A stretch of DNA of 64,000 nt from Hydrogenobaculum sp. Y04AAS1 (GTDB lineage: Bacteria; Aquificota; Aquificia; Aquificales; Aquificaceae), in contig NC_011126.1 in the NCBI RefSeq assembly GCF_000020785.1, forward strand, positions 124,001 to 188,000, given 5' to 3'. A program made the position numbers and the translations under genes. Every line of letters begins with the position of its first letter. Position 1 is the first letter of the stretch. The notes beneath the pieces are model-generated. The model saw nothing but the letters and a program-made list of their open reading frames with translations, was not told the DNA's origin and did not search any database. This document shows, in pieces, positions 9,500 to 18,608 of this stretch.

Positions 9500-10856
9500 C
9501 GTTTTCCTCCTTTAAAGATGTATTCTCTTTAAATTTAACCATTTCTAAAAGTTTGTCCATAGCTTTAGAAGCAAGTATATCTTTTATAAGCACAGACTTC
9601 CTGTCTTCTCTTAAAAAGTAGTTTTCTATGTTCTCTCTCAATCTTTTTAAAGACTCCTCATCTTTCTGATGTTCTGGTAGCATGTCTTTGTAAGCTTCTA
9701 CTTGTTCGTCTATATATTTCTTTATATCTTCATCTGTTAGTTCTATGCCAAATTTTTTAGCGTAAGATACAAATATTGAGCGAGTTTTAGCGCTTGTGAT
9801 ACCTTCTTTTATAGACTTATCGTACGCCGATTTTTCTATAACTTTTAACGTTTCTTCATCAAAGGAGCTCAAATCAAACATGTTGTTTAATCTGTTTAGC
9901 TCCTCTTCGTAGACCAAGTTGGCAATTCTTATAGCTTCTGTTCTTGATACTTCGGTTATATCTTTGTACTCTTCTAATAAGTATTTGGTAAGAGCTTCTA
10001 TCTTTGCTTCTTCTTTTTTGTTTTCTAAGTAGGTTTGTAGTCTTTTCTTTATGTTTTCTCTAGCTTCTTGGACATTTTCTCCAAGGTTTAGTTCTTTCGC
10101 CAATTCATCTGTTAGTTCTGGATATGCTTTCTTTTTTACAGACTCTATCTTTGCTTCTATATCTACTTTTGGCGTGTTTTCATCTTCTGTTTCTTGGATT
10201 GGTACATTTTCTAGCTTGATTACGTCCTGTTCTTTTTTCCCTAAAATCTCCTTATAAAGGTCTTCTCTTAAGCCTAACTCTTTCAATATACCGCTTAGTT
10301 TTTGATTTACCTTTTCTCCATCTTGCTTATCTACAACGGTATAGTCTATTACAACGTAATCATCTTCTTCTATTGGCCCATCTTTTGGCTCCAACGTGGC
10401 TTTATCTTCTAGGGCATATTTTATTGTTTGTTCTACCATCTCATCTGTTAACTCAAAACTAGGTATTTCTAATTCTACGCTTTCAAAGTCTTTTAGCTTG
10501 CCGCTTTCTATGACTGGGAATATTTCAATATAACCTTCCATTGTGAGTTTCATTTCTTTTTCTGAAAATTTGCTATTTTCCAAGTTTATTTTTATATCCA
10601 TAACATCAAAGCCCATTTCTTTTGCACTTTCATAGGCTTTCTTGGCAAAATCTTCTACAAGAGCTTCGAGTATGTAGTTTTTAAACTTGCTCTTTATAAT
10701 CCATTCAGGGGCTTTTCCTTTTCTAAAGCCATCTACCTCTGCATTGGTCTTTAGCTCGTTTAAGATTGTCCTGTAAGTTTGCTCTAGCTCTTTTCCTTCT
10801 ACATCAAAAGCAAAATCTCTAAATATACCTTCTTCTTTTGTTATGGTAAAAGCCAT
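9486..10856 (-). CDS. tig: Trigger factor
   Basis: The 456-residue ribosome-associated chaperone has the ribosome-docking signature [12 protein letters not shown] in its N-terminal domain (about residues 30-50). A PPIase-like domain follows (about 150-240, DYVVIDYTV start), then a long helical C-terminal arm. The start ATG at 10854-10856 is chosen because GGAGG lies 5 bp upstream; the frame stays open further upstream only into tRNA-Leu. Trigger factor shields nascent chains at the exit tunnel. It heads the tig-clpP-clpX cluster. Confidence 0.95.
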   Translation of the reverse strand: MAFTITKEEGIFRDFAFDVEGKELEQTYRTILNELKTNAEVDGFRKGKAPEWIIKSKFKNYILEALVEDFAKKAYESAKEMGFDVMDIKINLENSKFSEKEMKLTMEGYIEIFPVIESGKLKDFESVELEIPSFELTDEMVEQTIKYALEDKATLEPKDGPIEEDDYVVIDYTVVDKQDGEKVNQKLSGILKELGLREDLYKEILGKKEQDVIKLENVPIQETEDENTPKVDIEAKIESVKKKAYPELTDELAKELNLGENVQEARENIKKRLQTYLENKKEEAKIEALTKYLLEEYKDITEVSRTEAIRIANLVYEEELNRLNNMFDLSSFDEETLKVIEKSAYDKSIKEGITSAKTRSIFVSYAKKFGIELTDEDIKKYIDEQVEAYKDMLPEHQKDEESLKRLRENIENYFLREDRKSVLIKDILASKAMDKLLEMVKFKENTSLKEENVEQP

Positions 10857-10880
10857 AAAACCTCCAAAAAATTTGTTTAA

Positions 10881-10966
10881 TGCGGATGGAGGGACTCGAA
10901 CCCTCACGGGCTTTTACGCCCACAGGATCCTAAGTCCTGTGTGTCTGCCAATTTCACCACATCCGC
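10881..10966 (-). tRNA. tRNA-Leu (anticodon TAG)
   Basis: This is a class II tRNA with a long variable arm. The acceptor GCGGATG pairs with CATCCGC and the discriminator is A. The anticodon stem CAGGA/TCCTG encloses CTTAGGA, giving anticodon TAG (reads CUN). The variable arm GGGCG-TAAAA-GCCC is visible and the T-loop is TTCGAGT. CCA is not encoded. It is just upstream of tig and may be cotranscribed with it. Confidence 0.95.
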
Positions 10967-10978
10967 TATAAATTTAAT

Positions 10979-10984
10979 ATTATA
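10979..10984 (-). promoter_or_regulatory. Putative -10 box of tRNA-Leu / tig
   Basis: On the minus strand a perfect TATAAT lies 12 bp before the mature tRNA. No strong -35 box is seen at the right spacing. Confidence 0.5.
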
Positions 10985-11038
10985 GCACAAACTTGCACAT
11001 TTTAGATTTACTGAACTAAATCGGTTGATTTTTAGTTT

Positions 11039-11419
11039 TTAGGCTTTTATTGCTATAACATCAATTTCTATCAAGGCACCTTTTGGTAGAGAAGATACTT
11101 CTACCGTAGAGCGCGCTGGTTTTGTAGGGGCGTTTGTAAAAAACTCTTCGTAAATAGCGTTTATCACCGCAAAATTTTCTAAATGAGTTAGGTATATGGT
11201 AGTTTTTACCACATCTTCTAAATTAAAACCCGCTTCTTGAAGTATGTGTTGTATGTTTGAAAGACATTGTTTTGTTTGGGATACTATGTCTGGTTTTAGA
11301 TTACCCGCTTCATCTATACCTATGCTACCGGATACAAAAAGCATGTTGTTTATAAGTATCGCTTGGGAATAAGGCCCCAAAGGTTTTGGGGCTTTTGGTG
11401 TAAATATTTCTTTTTTCAT
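11039..11419 (-). CDS. ridA: RidA/YjgF family enamine/imine deaminase
   Basis: The 126-residue protein matches the RidA family along its length: PLGPYSQAI near the N-terminus, the central VVKTTIYL, and the C-terminal PARSTVEVSSLPKGALIEIDVIA. The Arg of RSTVEV and the Glu of IEID line the deaminase pocket of active members. RidA hydrolyses reactive 2-aminoacrylate released by PLP enzymes. Its start overlaps the ftsZ stop by 4 bp, so the two genes are probably one transcript. Confidence 0.95.
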   Translation of the reverse strand: MKKEIFTPKAPKPLGPYSQAILINNMLFVSGSIGIDEAGNLKPDIVSQTKQCLSNIQHILQEAGFNLEDVVKTTIYLTHLENFAVINAIYEEFFTNAPTKPARSTVEVSSLPKGALIEIDVIAIKA

Positions 11420-12501
11420 ATCTTTCTTTTTCTTCTAAGGTAAGCCGGTAAGTCTTCTTCTTCCTGAGCTTGCGGTTCTACGACTCTTGGTTTTTCTTCT
11501 TTTTTTGGTTCTCTATCTTGGGTTTTTATAACCTTTAAACCCTGCTGGGCTTTTACATTTTCTTCAAAATCAGTGGCTACTATAGCCACTTTTGTATTTT
11601 GACCTTCGTTTTCATTTAACACAACAGCACCAAATATAATAAGTGCGTTGTCGTCGGCTTCTTCTCTTATCTTTGCTATAGAGGATTCTATTTCTGTAAA
11701 TGGCGTGTCTTGATTTATCCAAAGTGTTACCATAAGTCTCTTGGATCCTTTTATAGAGTTTCCTTCCAACAGCGGACTGTGCATAGCTTGTTCTACGGCG
11801 GCATCTAACTTATCGCTATTTTTGGATGTACCTATACCTATTAAAGATAATCCTCCGTCTTGCATTATCGTTTTTACGTCTGCAAAGTCTACGTTTATTA
11901 AAGCCGGTGTGGTTACTATGTTTGTTATACCTCTGACTGCTTGAGATAGTATATCGTCTACCATTTTGAAAGCGTTTCCTATTGTGAGGTTTCTATCGGC
12001 TATATCGTGAAGTCTTTGATTGTGTATCACAATATATGTATCGCATACATCTTTTATTTTTTGTAATCCTTCTTCTGCTGCCTGAGCTCTTTTGGGACCT
12101 TCAAAGTTGAAGGGCTTTGTGCATACGCATACCGTAAGTATGTTCATCTCTTTTGCCGCTTGGGCTATAACAGGAGCTGCTCCTGTGCCTGTGCCACCTC
12201 CAAGACCTACCGCTATAAATAGCATATCGGTATCTCTTAATATTTCTTTTACCTTATCCAAATCTTCTAAAGCCGCTTGTTCTCCTACTTCTGGTCTTGC
12301 GCCGGCTCCTAGACCTCTAGTTATTTTTTCACCTATTTGTAGTTTGTTTGGAACACCCAACGTGCTAAGGTGTTGTATATCTGTATTTAAAGCATACAAT
12401 TCAACATTTTCTATACCATCAAGATACATTCTATTAACAGCGTTGCAACCACCGCCGCCTACGCCAAACACTTTAATCTTTGTAGGATTTATAAAATCCA
12501 T
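11416..12501 (-). CDS. ftsZ: Cell division protein FtsZ
   Basis: The 361-residue tubulin-like GTPase has KVFGVGGGGCNAVNRM at the N-terminus, the tubulin signature GGGTGTGAAPVIA and the T7-loop region NVDFADVKTIM. A short conserved tail (DLPAYLRRKRK) serves for FtsA/ZipA-type contacts. The ATG at 12499-12501 is chosen; the GTG two codons upstream lies inside the GGAGGTG Shine-Dalgarno sequence. FtsZ polymerises into the division ring. No ftsA or ftsQ is adjacent here; ridA is the downstream partner. Confidence 0.97.
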   Translation of the reverse strand: MDFINPTKIKVFGVGGGGCNAVNRMYLDGIENVELYALNTDIQHLSTLGVPNKLQIGEKITRGLGAGARPEVGEQAALEDLDKVKEILRDTDMLFIAVGLGGGTGTGAAPVIAQAAKEMNILTVCVCTKPFNFEGPKRAQAAEEGLQKIKDVCDTYIVIHNQRLHDIADRNLTIGNAFKMVDDILSQAVRGITNIVTTPALINVDFADVKTIMQDGGLSLIGIGTSKNSDKLDAAVEQAMHSPLLEGNSIKGSKRLMVTLWINQDTPFTEIESSIAKIREEADDNALIIFGAVVLNENEGQNTKVAIVATDFEENVKAQQGLKVIKTQDREPKKEEKPRVVEPQAQEEEDLPAYLRRKRKI

Positions 12502-12577
12502 ATACACCTCCTAAATATTACTCATAATTAGTATATCATAAAAACGTTGTTGCTATTTCTTATGACTTAAAAAATCC

Positions 12578-12605
12578 TTGAAAATTTTTTTGCTTATGGT
12601 ATAAT
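12578..12605 (+). promoter_or_regulatory. Promoter of tRNA-Asn
   Basis: TTGAAA (12578-12583) and TATAAT (12600-12605) are spaced by 16 bp and lie 10 bp before the tRNA. Confidence 0.65.
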
Positions 12606-12615
12606 AATATTGTTA

Positions 12616-12688
12616 TCTGGGGTAGCTCAACCGGCAGAGCGGGTGGCTGTTAACCACCAGGTTGGGGGTTCGAGCCCCTCCCCCGGAG
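12616..12688 (+). tRNA. tRNA-Asn (anticodon GTT)
   Basis: The acceptor TCTGGGG pairs with CCCCGGA (one T-G wobble) and the discriminator is G. The anticodon stem GGTGG/CCACC encloses CTGTTAA, giving anticodon GTT. The D-arm AGCTCAACCGGCAGAGC and the T-loop TTCGAGC are standard. CCA is not encoded. Its 3' end lies 2 bp from the convergent ABC transporter stop. Confidence 0.95.
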
Positions 12689-12689
12689 T

Positions 12690-14462
12690 TTAAATAGATC
12701 TTATAGATTTTTGAATATACGTTATCTCGTATTGAGCGTTTTCTTTCAAAATCAGTTTTTTAAGGTGAAAATCTTCCAAAGATTTACGATGAGCAACGCT
12801 TATTATCGTTAGGTTTTTAAGCTTTTCTAATAAAAGGCTATAAAGGTGTAGTTCTTTTTCTTCGTTTAAGGCACTTGTGGATTCATCCATAAAAAGCCAA
12901 TCCGGTGAATGAAGCAATACCCTTGCTATGTTGAGGTTTTGCTGTTCACCGGGAGAAAGCACCTGAGACCATAGATTTTTTGTGTTTAAATCCTTTGAAA
13001 GGTAAGAAAGACCCACTATGTTTAAAAGTTCTTCCAAATATTCATTTGACACAGCTTTGCCATCTGTAGATGGGTATAAAAGTATCTCCCTTAGACTTCC
13101 ATATGGAAAATAAGGTTTTTGCGGTAAAAACATATGGTTTTGCGGCAGTTTTATGGTTCCTTCTCCAAAGGGCCAAATGCCGGCTATTGCTCTTATGAGA
13201 GTAGATTTACCGACACCAGAGGGTCCCATTATTATAGTATGTTCTTTTTTATCTACATTAAGGTTTAGATTTTTTACGATAAACTTCTCAGAATAAGGTA
13301 TCTTTATACTTAAATGTTCTATTGTTAGTCCATCTTGGCTTGGCAAAATAGTTATCTTGCTTTGATTTTGAGAAGTTTCTATAGCTTTTATATTTTTCTC
13401 AAAAGTCCTAAGCCTGTCTACCACCGAATACCAAGCGGCTATTGAAGCGTAAGAATTTACTATAAAAGATAAAGACGATTGCACTTGACCAAAAGCGCTA
13501 GCTATTTGCATCACGTCACCAAGCTGTATTTTTTTGGCAAAAAACCTCGGAGCTGCTACGAGTATCGGGAATATAATGGCTATTTGATTGTATCCAGATG
13601 TAAACCATCCAAGCATTTTTAGCCTTACCATGATTTGCCAATAGTTTTGAAATACGTATCTAAATGTATCCATGAGGTTTTGATGCTCTTTTTCTTCCGC
13701 GTTTAAAAGAGCTACAGATTCTGAATTTTCTCTTATTCTTATCAAAGCAAATCTAAAGTTTGCTTCAAACATTTGTTGGTCAAAGTTTAGTTTCACTAGA
13801 GGTTTACCGATTTTGGCGGTTATATAAGTCCCTAATATAGCGTATATAATCGCTGCCCAAACCATATAAGCTGGTATTGTGATTTTAATATGAAAAGCAT
13901 TAAAACTTATAGGACCAGATATGATCCAAAGCATTCCGACAAATGAGAAAAACGTTACCACCGAGCTCATTAGTCCCAAAAATAGTCCTAAGCTTTGGCT
14001 TATAAAGGCATTTACGTCATCTGCTATACGTTGGTCTGGGTTATCGGTGTTTTGTTCTATAACTTGCATGTGGTAAAACTTTTTATTGCTTACCCATTTG
14101 TTTATGTAGTGTGATGTGAGCCAAGCTCTCCATTTTATCTGAAGCATCTGTTGAAGATATGTAGCATAGACTGCCGATACTATAAAAAGCGTTGCTAAGA
14201 TGCTAAACTCTAAAAGCGCTTTCCAAAAGCCTTTTTCATCAAAGTGTTGCAATGCATCGTAAAAAACTTTATACCATTTTGTAAAAAGCACATTTAAAAA
14301 TACTTGGAAAAGATTTAAAAAAATTATCACAAAAAACAAAAGCCAAGCTTTTTTCTTTTCTTCCGAATGAAGCCAATAGGGTTTTAATATATGCCAGAAA
14401 TCTTTCCAGAAAGTCTTATCCAGTTTACTTATATTACTGTCCATCTTACTTAATTTTACCAT
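12690..14462 (-). CDS. SbmA/BacA-YddA type ABC transporter (fused permease-ATPase)
   Basis: The 590-residue protein fuses an SbmA/BacA-like membrane domain (about residues 35-350, six likely transmembrane helices, NPDQRIADDV segment) to an ABC ATPase. The ATPase has Walker A GPSGVGKSTLIRA, signature LSPGEQQNLNIARVLL and Walker B WLFMDESTSAL. Family members move peptides, cobalamin or very-long-chain acyl compounds across the inner membrane; the substrate here cannot be told. The signature has LSPGE in place of LSGGQ, which is normal for this family. ATG 14462 is used; a second ATG six codons on is possible. It lies 12 bp after flgA, probably by chance of operon packing. Confidence 0.88.
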   Translation of the reverse strand: MVKLSKMDSNISKLDKTFWKDFWHILKPYWLHSEEKKKAWLLFFVIIFLNLFQVFLNVLFTKWYKVFYDALQHFDEKGFWKALLEFSILATLFIVSAVYATYLQQMLQIKWRAWLTSHYINKWVSNKKFYHMQVIEQNTDNPDQRIADDVNAFISQSLGLFLGLMSSVVTFFSFVGMLWIISGPISFNAFHIKITIPAYMVWAAIIYAILGTYITAKIGKPLVKLNFDQQMFEANFRFALIRIRENSESVALLNAEEKEHQNLMDTFRYVFQNYWQIMVRLKMLGWFTSGYNQIAIIFPILVAAPRFFAKKIQLGDVMQIASAFGQVQSSLSFIVNSYASIAAWYSVVDRLRTFEKNIKAIETSQNQSKITILPSQDGLTIEHLSIKIPYSEKFIVKNLNLNVDKKEHTIIMGPSGVGKSTLIRAIAGIWPFGEGTIKLPQNHMFLPQKPYFPYGSLREILLYPSTDGKAVSNEYLEELLNIVGLSYLSKDLNTKNLWSQVLSPGEQQNLNIARVLLHSPDWLFMDESTSALNEEKELHLYSLLLEKLKNLTIISVAHRKSLEDFHLKKLILKENAQYEITYIQKSIRSI

Positions 14463-14474
14463 TTTTATATGAAA

Positions 14475-15182
14475 TTAATATGAATTTGGGCTTATAAGGA
14501 CAGTATCTTTGTCTATAACTTTGCCGACGATAAAAGTTTTTTGGTTGCCTAGAGGTTGCAGTCTTACAAATTTGCCAAGATATCCGTTTTGCATTGCTTT
14601 AGCCTTTGTGGTAATCCTTATATAGCCGTTGTCGTATATAACTCTTACTATATCTCCGTAACGTATAATAGGCACCATGCTTATCATAGAAGTTCTTATG
14701 GGCTCTCCTATGCCTATATTTTGCAAAGCTGTAGCCCCTATCACTTGACGCTTTGATACAACCAAGTTTTGAGGTACAAACCTTATATACTTTACGGCGC
14801 TCTTGATGTCGTCTTTTGTAATAATCTGTCCTCTGGTGATGAGTTTTTTTGCCACTATAACAGGCACTCTCCATTCTATATATACCATGGCATTGTAGGT
14901 TCTTTGAAGCACGTTATTTGAGTTTATATTTATCGTAGCGTAAGCCACCGGGCTAAGGGGCGGTACTCTGAGATTTACAGATATATCTTTTGAGTCTACT
15001 TCAAATGGCTTATATACAAAGCAGTTTACCGAATCTACTCTTATGTTATCATGGTACTCTTTTTTTATTTGGCTTTTAACAAGATTTTCAATATATTTTT
15101 GGCTAAATGTTATATTTTCTGAAAAGCCACAAAACGATAAAAAAAGCAAAAAAACAAAAATACTATAAAAGGTTTTTTTCAT
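14475..15182 (-). CDS. flgA: Flagellar P-ring assembly chaperone FlgA
   Basis: The 235-residue protein has a signal peptide (residues 1-21, hydrophobic FYSIFVFLLFLSFCGF). A SAF domain contains VIVAKKLITRGQIITKDDI, and the C-terminus has the FlgA beta-clip features GDIVRVIY and KAMQNGYLGKFVRLQ. FlgA works in the periplasm to assist polymerisation of FlgI into the P ring. Its ATG overlaps the flgG stop by 1 bp, so both are in one operon. Confidence 0.92.
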   Translation of the reverse strand: MKKTFYSIFVFLLFLSFCGFSENITFSQKYIENLVKSQIKKEYHDNIRVDSVNCFVYKPFEVDSKDISVNLRVPPLSPVAYATININSNNVLQRTYNAMVYIEWRVPVIVAKKLITRGQIITKDDIKSAVKYIRFVPQNLVVSKRQVIGATALQNIGIGEPIRTSMISMVPIIRYGDIVRVIYDNGYIRITTKAKAMQNGYLGKFVRLQPLGNQKTFIVGKVIDKDTVLISPNSY

Positions 15183-15973
15183 TAACCTGTGTATAGGTTT
15201 GCCGCAGTAGAAAGCATAGTGTTTGCTGCTGTAATCCCTTTTGAGTTAAATTGGTAAGCGTTTTCTGCTATGATGAGATTTACCATTTCGTTTACTATGT
15301 TTACATTTGAAGCTTCTGTGTAACCTGATAAAAGAGTGCCAAGTCCTTGAGTACCAGGGTTTGATACTATTGGATTTCCAGAAGCTTGGGTTTGTTCAAA
15401 CAGGTTGTTGCCTATACGCTTTAAACCGGCTGGATTTACAAAATTTGCCATTTGAAGCTGCCCTACAGTTTGGACCCCTTGCTGTCCCGGTATTGTAACA
15501 GCCACCGTGCCATCCGGACCTATGTTTACAGAGGTTGCGTTTGGAGGTACCGTAATTTGAGGTTGGATGAGATATCCATCTGCTGTTACCAAATCTCCAT
15601 TGGCATCTAATTGAAGTTGTCCATTTCTTGTATAGGCTATAGTACCATCTGGCATAGCCACTTGGAAAAACCCGTTTCCTTGTATAGCCACATCAAGGGG
15701 ATTACCAGTTTGCTGGACGTTTCCTTGAGTAAATATACCGTAAGTTCCATCTATGTAAGCACCAAGCCCAAGTTGATATCCTATGGGGTTTTGTGAGTTT
15801 TGAGATGTTTCCATGCCAGGATCTTTTACAGTTTGGTATATAAGATCGTCAAATACAGGTTGAAGCTGTTTATAGCCTACCGTATCTACATTTGCCATGT
15901 TGTTTGATATAACATCAAGGTTTTGTTGTTGAGCTGTCATACCAGCCGCCGATGTCCACATAGCTCTAAACAT
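15182..15973 (-). CDS. flgG: Flagellar distal rod protein FlgG
   Basis: The 263-residue protein has the FlgG N-terminus (MFRAMWTSAAGMTAQQQ, then LDVISNNMANVDTVGYK). It also has the central DVAIQGNGFFQV and NGQLQLDANGDLVTADGYL and the C-terminal rod motif SNVNIVNEMVNLIIAENAYQ. FlgG forms the distal rod of the basal body. GGAGG lies 8 bp before the ATG. No flgF, flgH or flgI is adjacent, so the flagellar genes are split over several loci in this genome. Confidence 0.96.
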   Translation of the reverse strand: MFRAMWTSAAGMTAQQQNLDVISNNMANVDTVGYKQLQPVFDDLIYQTVKDPGMETSQNSQNPIGYQLGLGAYIDGTYGIFTQGNVQQTGNPLDVAIQGNGFFQVAMPDGTIAYTRNGQLQLDANGDLVTADGYLIQPQITVPPNATSVNIGPDGTVAVTIPGQQGVQTVGQLQMANFVNPAGLKRIGNNLFEQTQASGNPIVSNPGTQGLGTLLSGYTEASNVNIVNEMVNLIIAENAYQFNSKGITAANTMLSTAANLYTG

Positions 15974-16029
15974 ACACTCTTACCTCCAGATTTATAAATA
16001 TATGCTTTGCTATAAACTTTTCAATGCTT

Positions 16030-17325
16030 TTAATATAAAGTAACAGCATTAAGCATAACCTGCTGCTGTCCTTGGGAATAGCAATTTATGGGGTTAAATA
16101 AATTAGGAAAAGCACTAGTAATTGTTTGTAGTATAGCATAGTTAAAGTTGATGGAAGTATTACCGCTTAGATTAATCCCATCGCTTGTATTGTTAACATA
16201 TAAAGCACCATTAACACTTGAATTTCCTATGCTAAAATCTGATAAATTATTAATCATAAAAAGGCCGTTTATGCTAGCAGTACCATGCATATCTATGCTT
16301 GCATTGTCAGCTATTAAAGTTGTAGGGTTTGGGTATCCTATTTGAGAGTTTCCATGGGTATCAATTGTTAATGTGTTTGGAGTATATAGCAATCCACCGG
16401 TAATAGATAATGTATTACCAGTAATGTTTATACCACTGTTTGCATAAATTATTTGATTGTTTCCGAAAGTAGCAGAATTTACAGTTAAATTACCGCCTAT
16501 GTAGTATATTGAACAATTATTGCTTAATGGTTGTGAACCGCAACTAATACTGGATCCACTAGCTGTAGCATTACCATTGCAATAGCAACTTTGATTTTGA
16601 GTGGGTGCGTTTATAGAACTCCCATTTGTAGTAGTGCCAAAATAATTAGCCACTTCTGTTAGTATATAGTTTTGAAGCTGCGAAAAGCTGTTAAAAGGTG
16701 TTACAAGTTGAGCTATATCTGTGGATGTTGTTGTTCTTGTATATGGATCTCCTCCTATGCCTTTTGGATTATTTGGGTTTGGATTATTTTGACATGTATA
16801 TAAATTTGGTAAATTTGGCAATGTTAAGTTAGAACCCTCTAGTAGTCCTGTTGCTTCACATTGGGCTATGTAGTCACAACCGTTAATAGCGGCAGACCCA
16901 CCTATGCTTACTGAACCATTTATCACTCCCAAAGCTCCCCAGTTTGAACTACCAGTGGATATAGCTATTGCTCTTACTACTTCTCCTCCTGTTTGGCCAG
17001 TACCTATTGATTCTATAAAGCAGGTTTTGTTGTTAATATCAGATTGTGTTATCACTTGCACTGTCCCGCCGGTTGGAAGTGTTTGAGATATACCACAACC
17101 GTTGTTAGTACAATTACAAGTGCCATTCATAACGTTGTAAGCTACTTGCTGAAGTCCATAATCTGCGTTGTAATAGGCTTTTGAATAGTTTATCATAGCC
17201 CCCGATGTCATATTGCCGTAATATACAAGCATAGCACCTGCTATGCCTATTACAAAAAGCACTATCATAACAAGCATTGTAGTAATTAACGTATACCCTC
17301 TTCTAAATTGCTTGACTACACTCAT
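16030..17325 (-). CDS. PilX-like minor pilin / type IV pilus assembly protein
   Basis: The N-terminus RRG-YTLITTMLVMIVLFVIGIAG is a type III prepilin signal: cleavage would follow Gly, and the hydrophobic helix spans about residues 10-32. The usual Glu at mature position 5 is replaced by Thr, as in PilX/GspK-type proteins. The rest (431 residues in all) is rich in Asn, Gly, Ser and Thr, and ends in repeated beta-strand-like segments suggestive of a small beta-helix. Several Cys clusters (CNC, CYC) may form disulfides. It is the third gene of a pilV-pilW-pilX-like set. The precise role is inferred from order and N-terminus. Confidence 0.7.
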   Translation of the reverse strand: MSVVKQFRRGYTLITTMLVMIVLFVIGIAGAMLVYYGNMTSGAMINYSKAYYNADYGLQQVAYNVMNGTCNCTNNGCGISQTLPTGGTVQVITQSDINNKTCFIESIGTGQTGGEVVRAIAISTGSSNWGALGVINGSVSIGGSAAINGCDYIAQCEATGLLEGSNLTLPNLPNLYTCQNNPNPNNPKGIGGDPYTRTTTSTDIAQLVTPFNSFSQLQNYILTEVANYFGTTTNGSSINAPTQNQSCYCNGNATASGSSISCGSQPLSNNCSIYYIGGNLTVNSATFGNNQIIYANSGINITGNTLSITGGLLYTPNTLTIDTHGNSQIGYPNPTTLIADNASIDMHGTASINGLFMINNLSDFSIGNSSVNGALYVNNTSDGINLSGNTSINFNYAILQTITSAFPNLFNPINCYSQGQQQVMLNAVTLY

Positions 17326-17336
17326 AAGCTACCCTC

Positions 17337-18248
17337 CTACTTGTAAAAATCAAAACTAAAAGTTATAGAAGTTATACCTCCAGAGGCATTTTTAGCTTGA
17401 GAATTTACGCCTATGATAGCCTCTATCATATTACATGAGTTTGTAGCAATGCAGCCTTGCGGATATGCACTAAAGCTAAGGCTTTGAACTGGGACTATTG
17501 GCTGCGTATTGGTGGTACCAGTGGCTTCGTTAATAGTTTGTAAATAAAGCCAATTGTTGTTGTTATCACTTGGATTTGGCTGGCAAAAAAATGATATTTG
17601 ATAGGGAACTGAGTAAAGCACATCTCCTGGGCTTAAACTTAGATTTTGGCCTGTAGTAGTATCGTATATAGTATCGTTATATATTGTAGCATTTGAAGCT
17701 GTGGTATATATGCAAGATACGTTGTTTGGAGATATGTTTATTGTAAATATATCAGGGGTCGTATTGGAAGAATTGGAATAGTAAAAGCTTCCACCCCTAA
17801 TTAGATAATAGTATGCAGTGCTACCACTTGGATTTGTATCTGAAAGTCTACAGCTTATAACATCTGCATTGGAATTGCTGTCTATATTTTGCACCATACC
17901 AAAACCATACAAACTACCGTAGAAACTTATGCTATCACAAGGACAAGTCTGCCACGAACAGCTTCCTGAAGATATGGATATATAGCTTGGTGCTGGTGGT
18001 GGATATCCTCCATTTGTATTGTTTGTATTTGATGGTACTCCTACACCACCTCTATCAAAATATTTTTGCATTACCACGTAAGCGTTGTAAGCATTTTCCT
18101 CTGCTCCTGAGATTGAGTTTGTGTTAAAGAAAATCTTTTGAGTGGATTCGTAAAGCTCAAAAAGTGCTAGCATAAGGACTACGCTCATAGCTATTGCTAC
18201 AAGCATCTCTGTTATGGTAAAAGCCTTAGACTTAGAATTGACAAACAT
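17337..18248 (-). CDS. PilW-like minor pilin
   Basis: This is a 303-residue prepilin-like protein. The cleavage region KSKA-FTITEMLVAIAMS has Ala rather than Gly at -1 and keeps Glu5, followed by a hydrophobic helix to about residue 30. The C-terminal body is Ser/Asn rich with Cys pairs. It overlaps pilV-like by 17 bp and is followed by the pilX-like gene after 11 bp. Together they likely prime type IV pilus or pseudopilus assembly. The plus strand at 17940-17956 is identical to 17 bp of the repeat core at 2477-2493; here it encodes WQTCP on the minus strand. Confidence 0.75.
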   Translation of the reverse strand: MFVNSKSKAFTITEMLVAIAMSVVLMLALFELYESTQKIFFNTNSISGAEENAYNAYVVMQKYFDRGGVGVPSNTNNTNGGYPPPAPSYISISSGSCSWQTCPCDSISFYGSLYGFGMVQNIDSNSNADVISCRLSDTNPSGSTAYYYLIRGGSFYYSNSSNTTPDIFTINISPNNVSCIYTTASNATIYNDTIYDTTTGQNLSLSPGDVLYSVPYQISFFCQPNPSDNNNNWLYLQTINEATGTTNTQPIVPVQSLSFSAYPQGCIATNSCNMIEAIIGVNSQAKNASGGITSITFSFDFYK

Positions 18249-18579
18249 TGTCAGTCTCGCTGTAAGATAGATTATTGTAAGAGGCTGTAGATGTTATTGT
18301 GCTACATCCACTTGTAGGTTGAGTACAGTTTACATTTAAATTCACTTGTATCCCACCGCATTGGACTGTAGAAGGTATTGGTTGTCCACTCATACACATG
18401 GCTATAGCATTTGAAGCTATAGTTGTAAGACATCCATATATAAACCTATTTTTTGTATCGTTGGCAAAAAAAGACTGCATCGCTGCAAATGTGATAACCC
18501 CTATTGCTAAAAGGGCGATGGATACCATCACCTCTGTGACAGTAAGCCCTAATTTTTCATGTTTTTGAGTTTTTATCAT
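18232..18579 (-). CDS. PilV-like minor pilin
   Basis: The 115-residue protein has a type III prepilin signal, KLG-LTVTEVMVSIALLAIG, with Glu5 present, then a short globular part with four Cys. The ATG has AGGAG upstream. The size and position as the first of three pilin-like genes fit PilV/GspI-type minor pilins. argH lies 29 bp upstream in the same direction. Confidence 0.75.
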   Translation of the reverse strand: MIKTQKHEKLGLTVTEVMVSIALLAIGVITFAAMQSFFANDTKNRFIYGCLTTIASNAIAMCMSGQPIPSTVQCGGIQVNLNVNCTQPTSGCSTITSTASYNNLSYSETDNVCQF

Positions 18580-18608
18580 AAACTCCTCTGATTAAAAATA
18601 TAATACTT

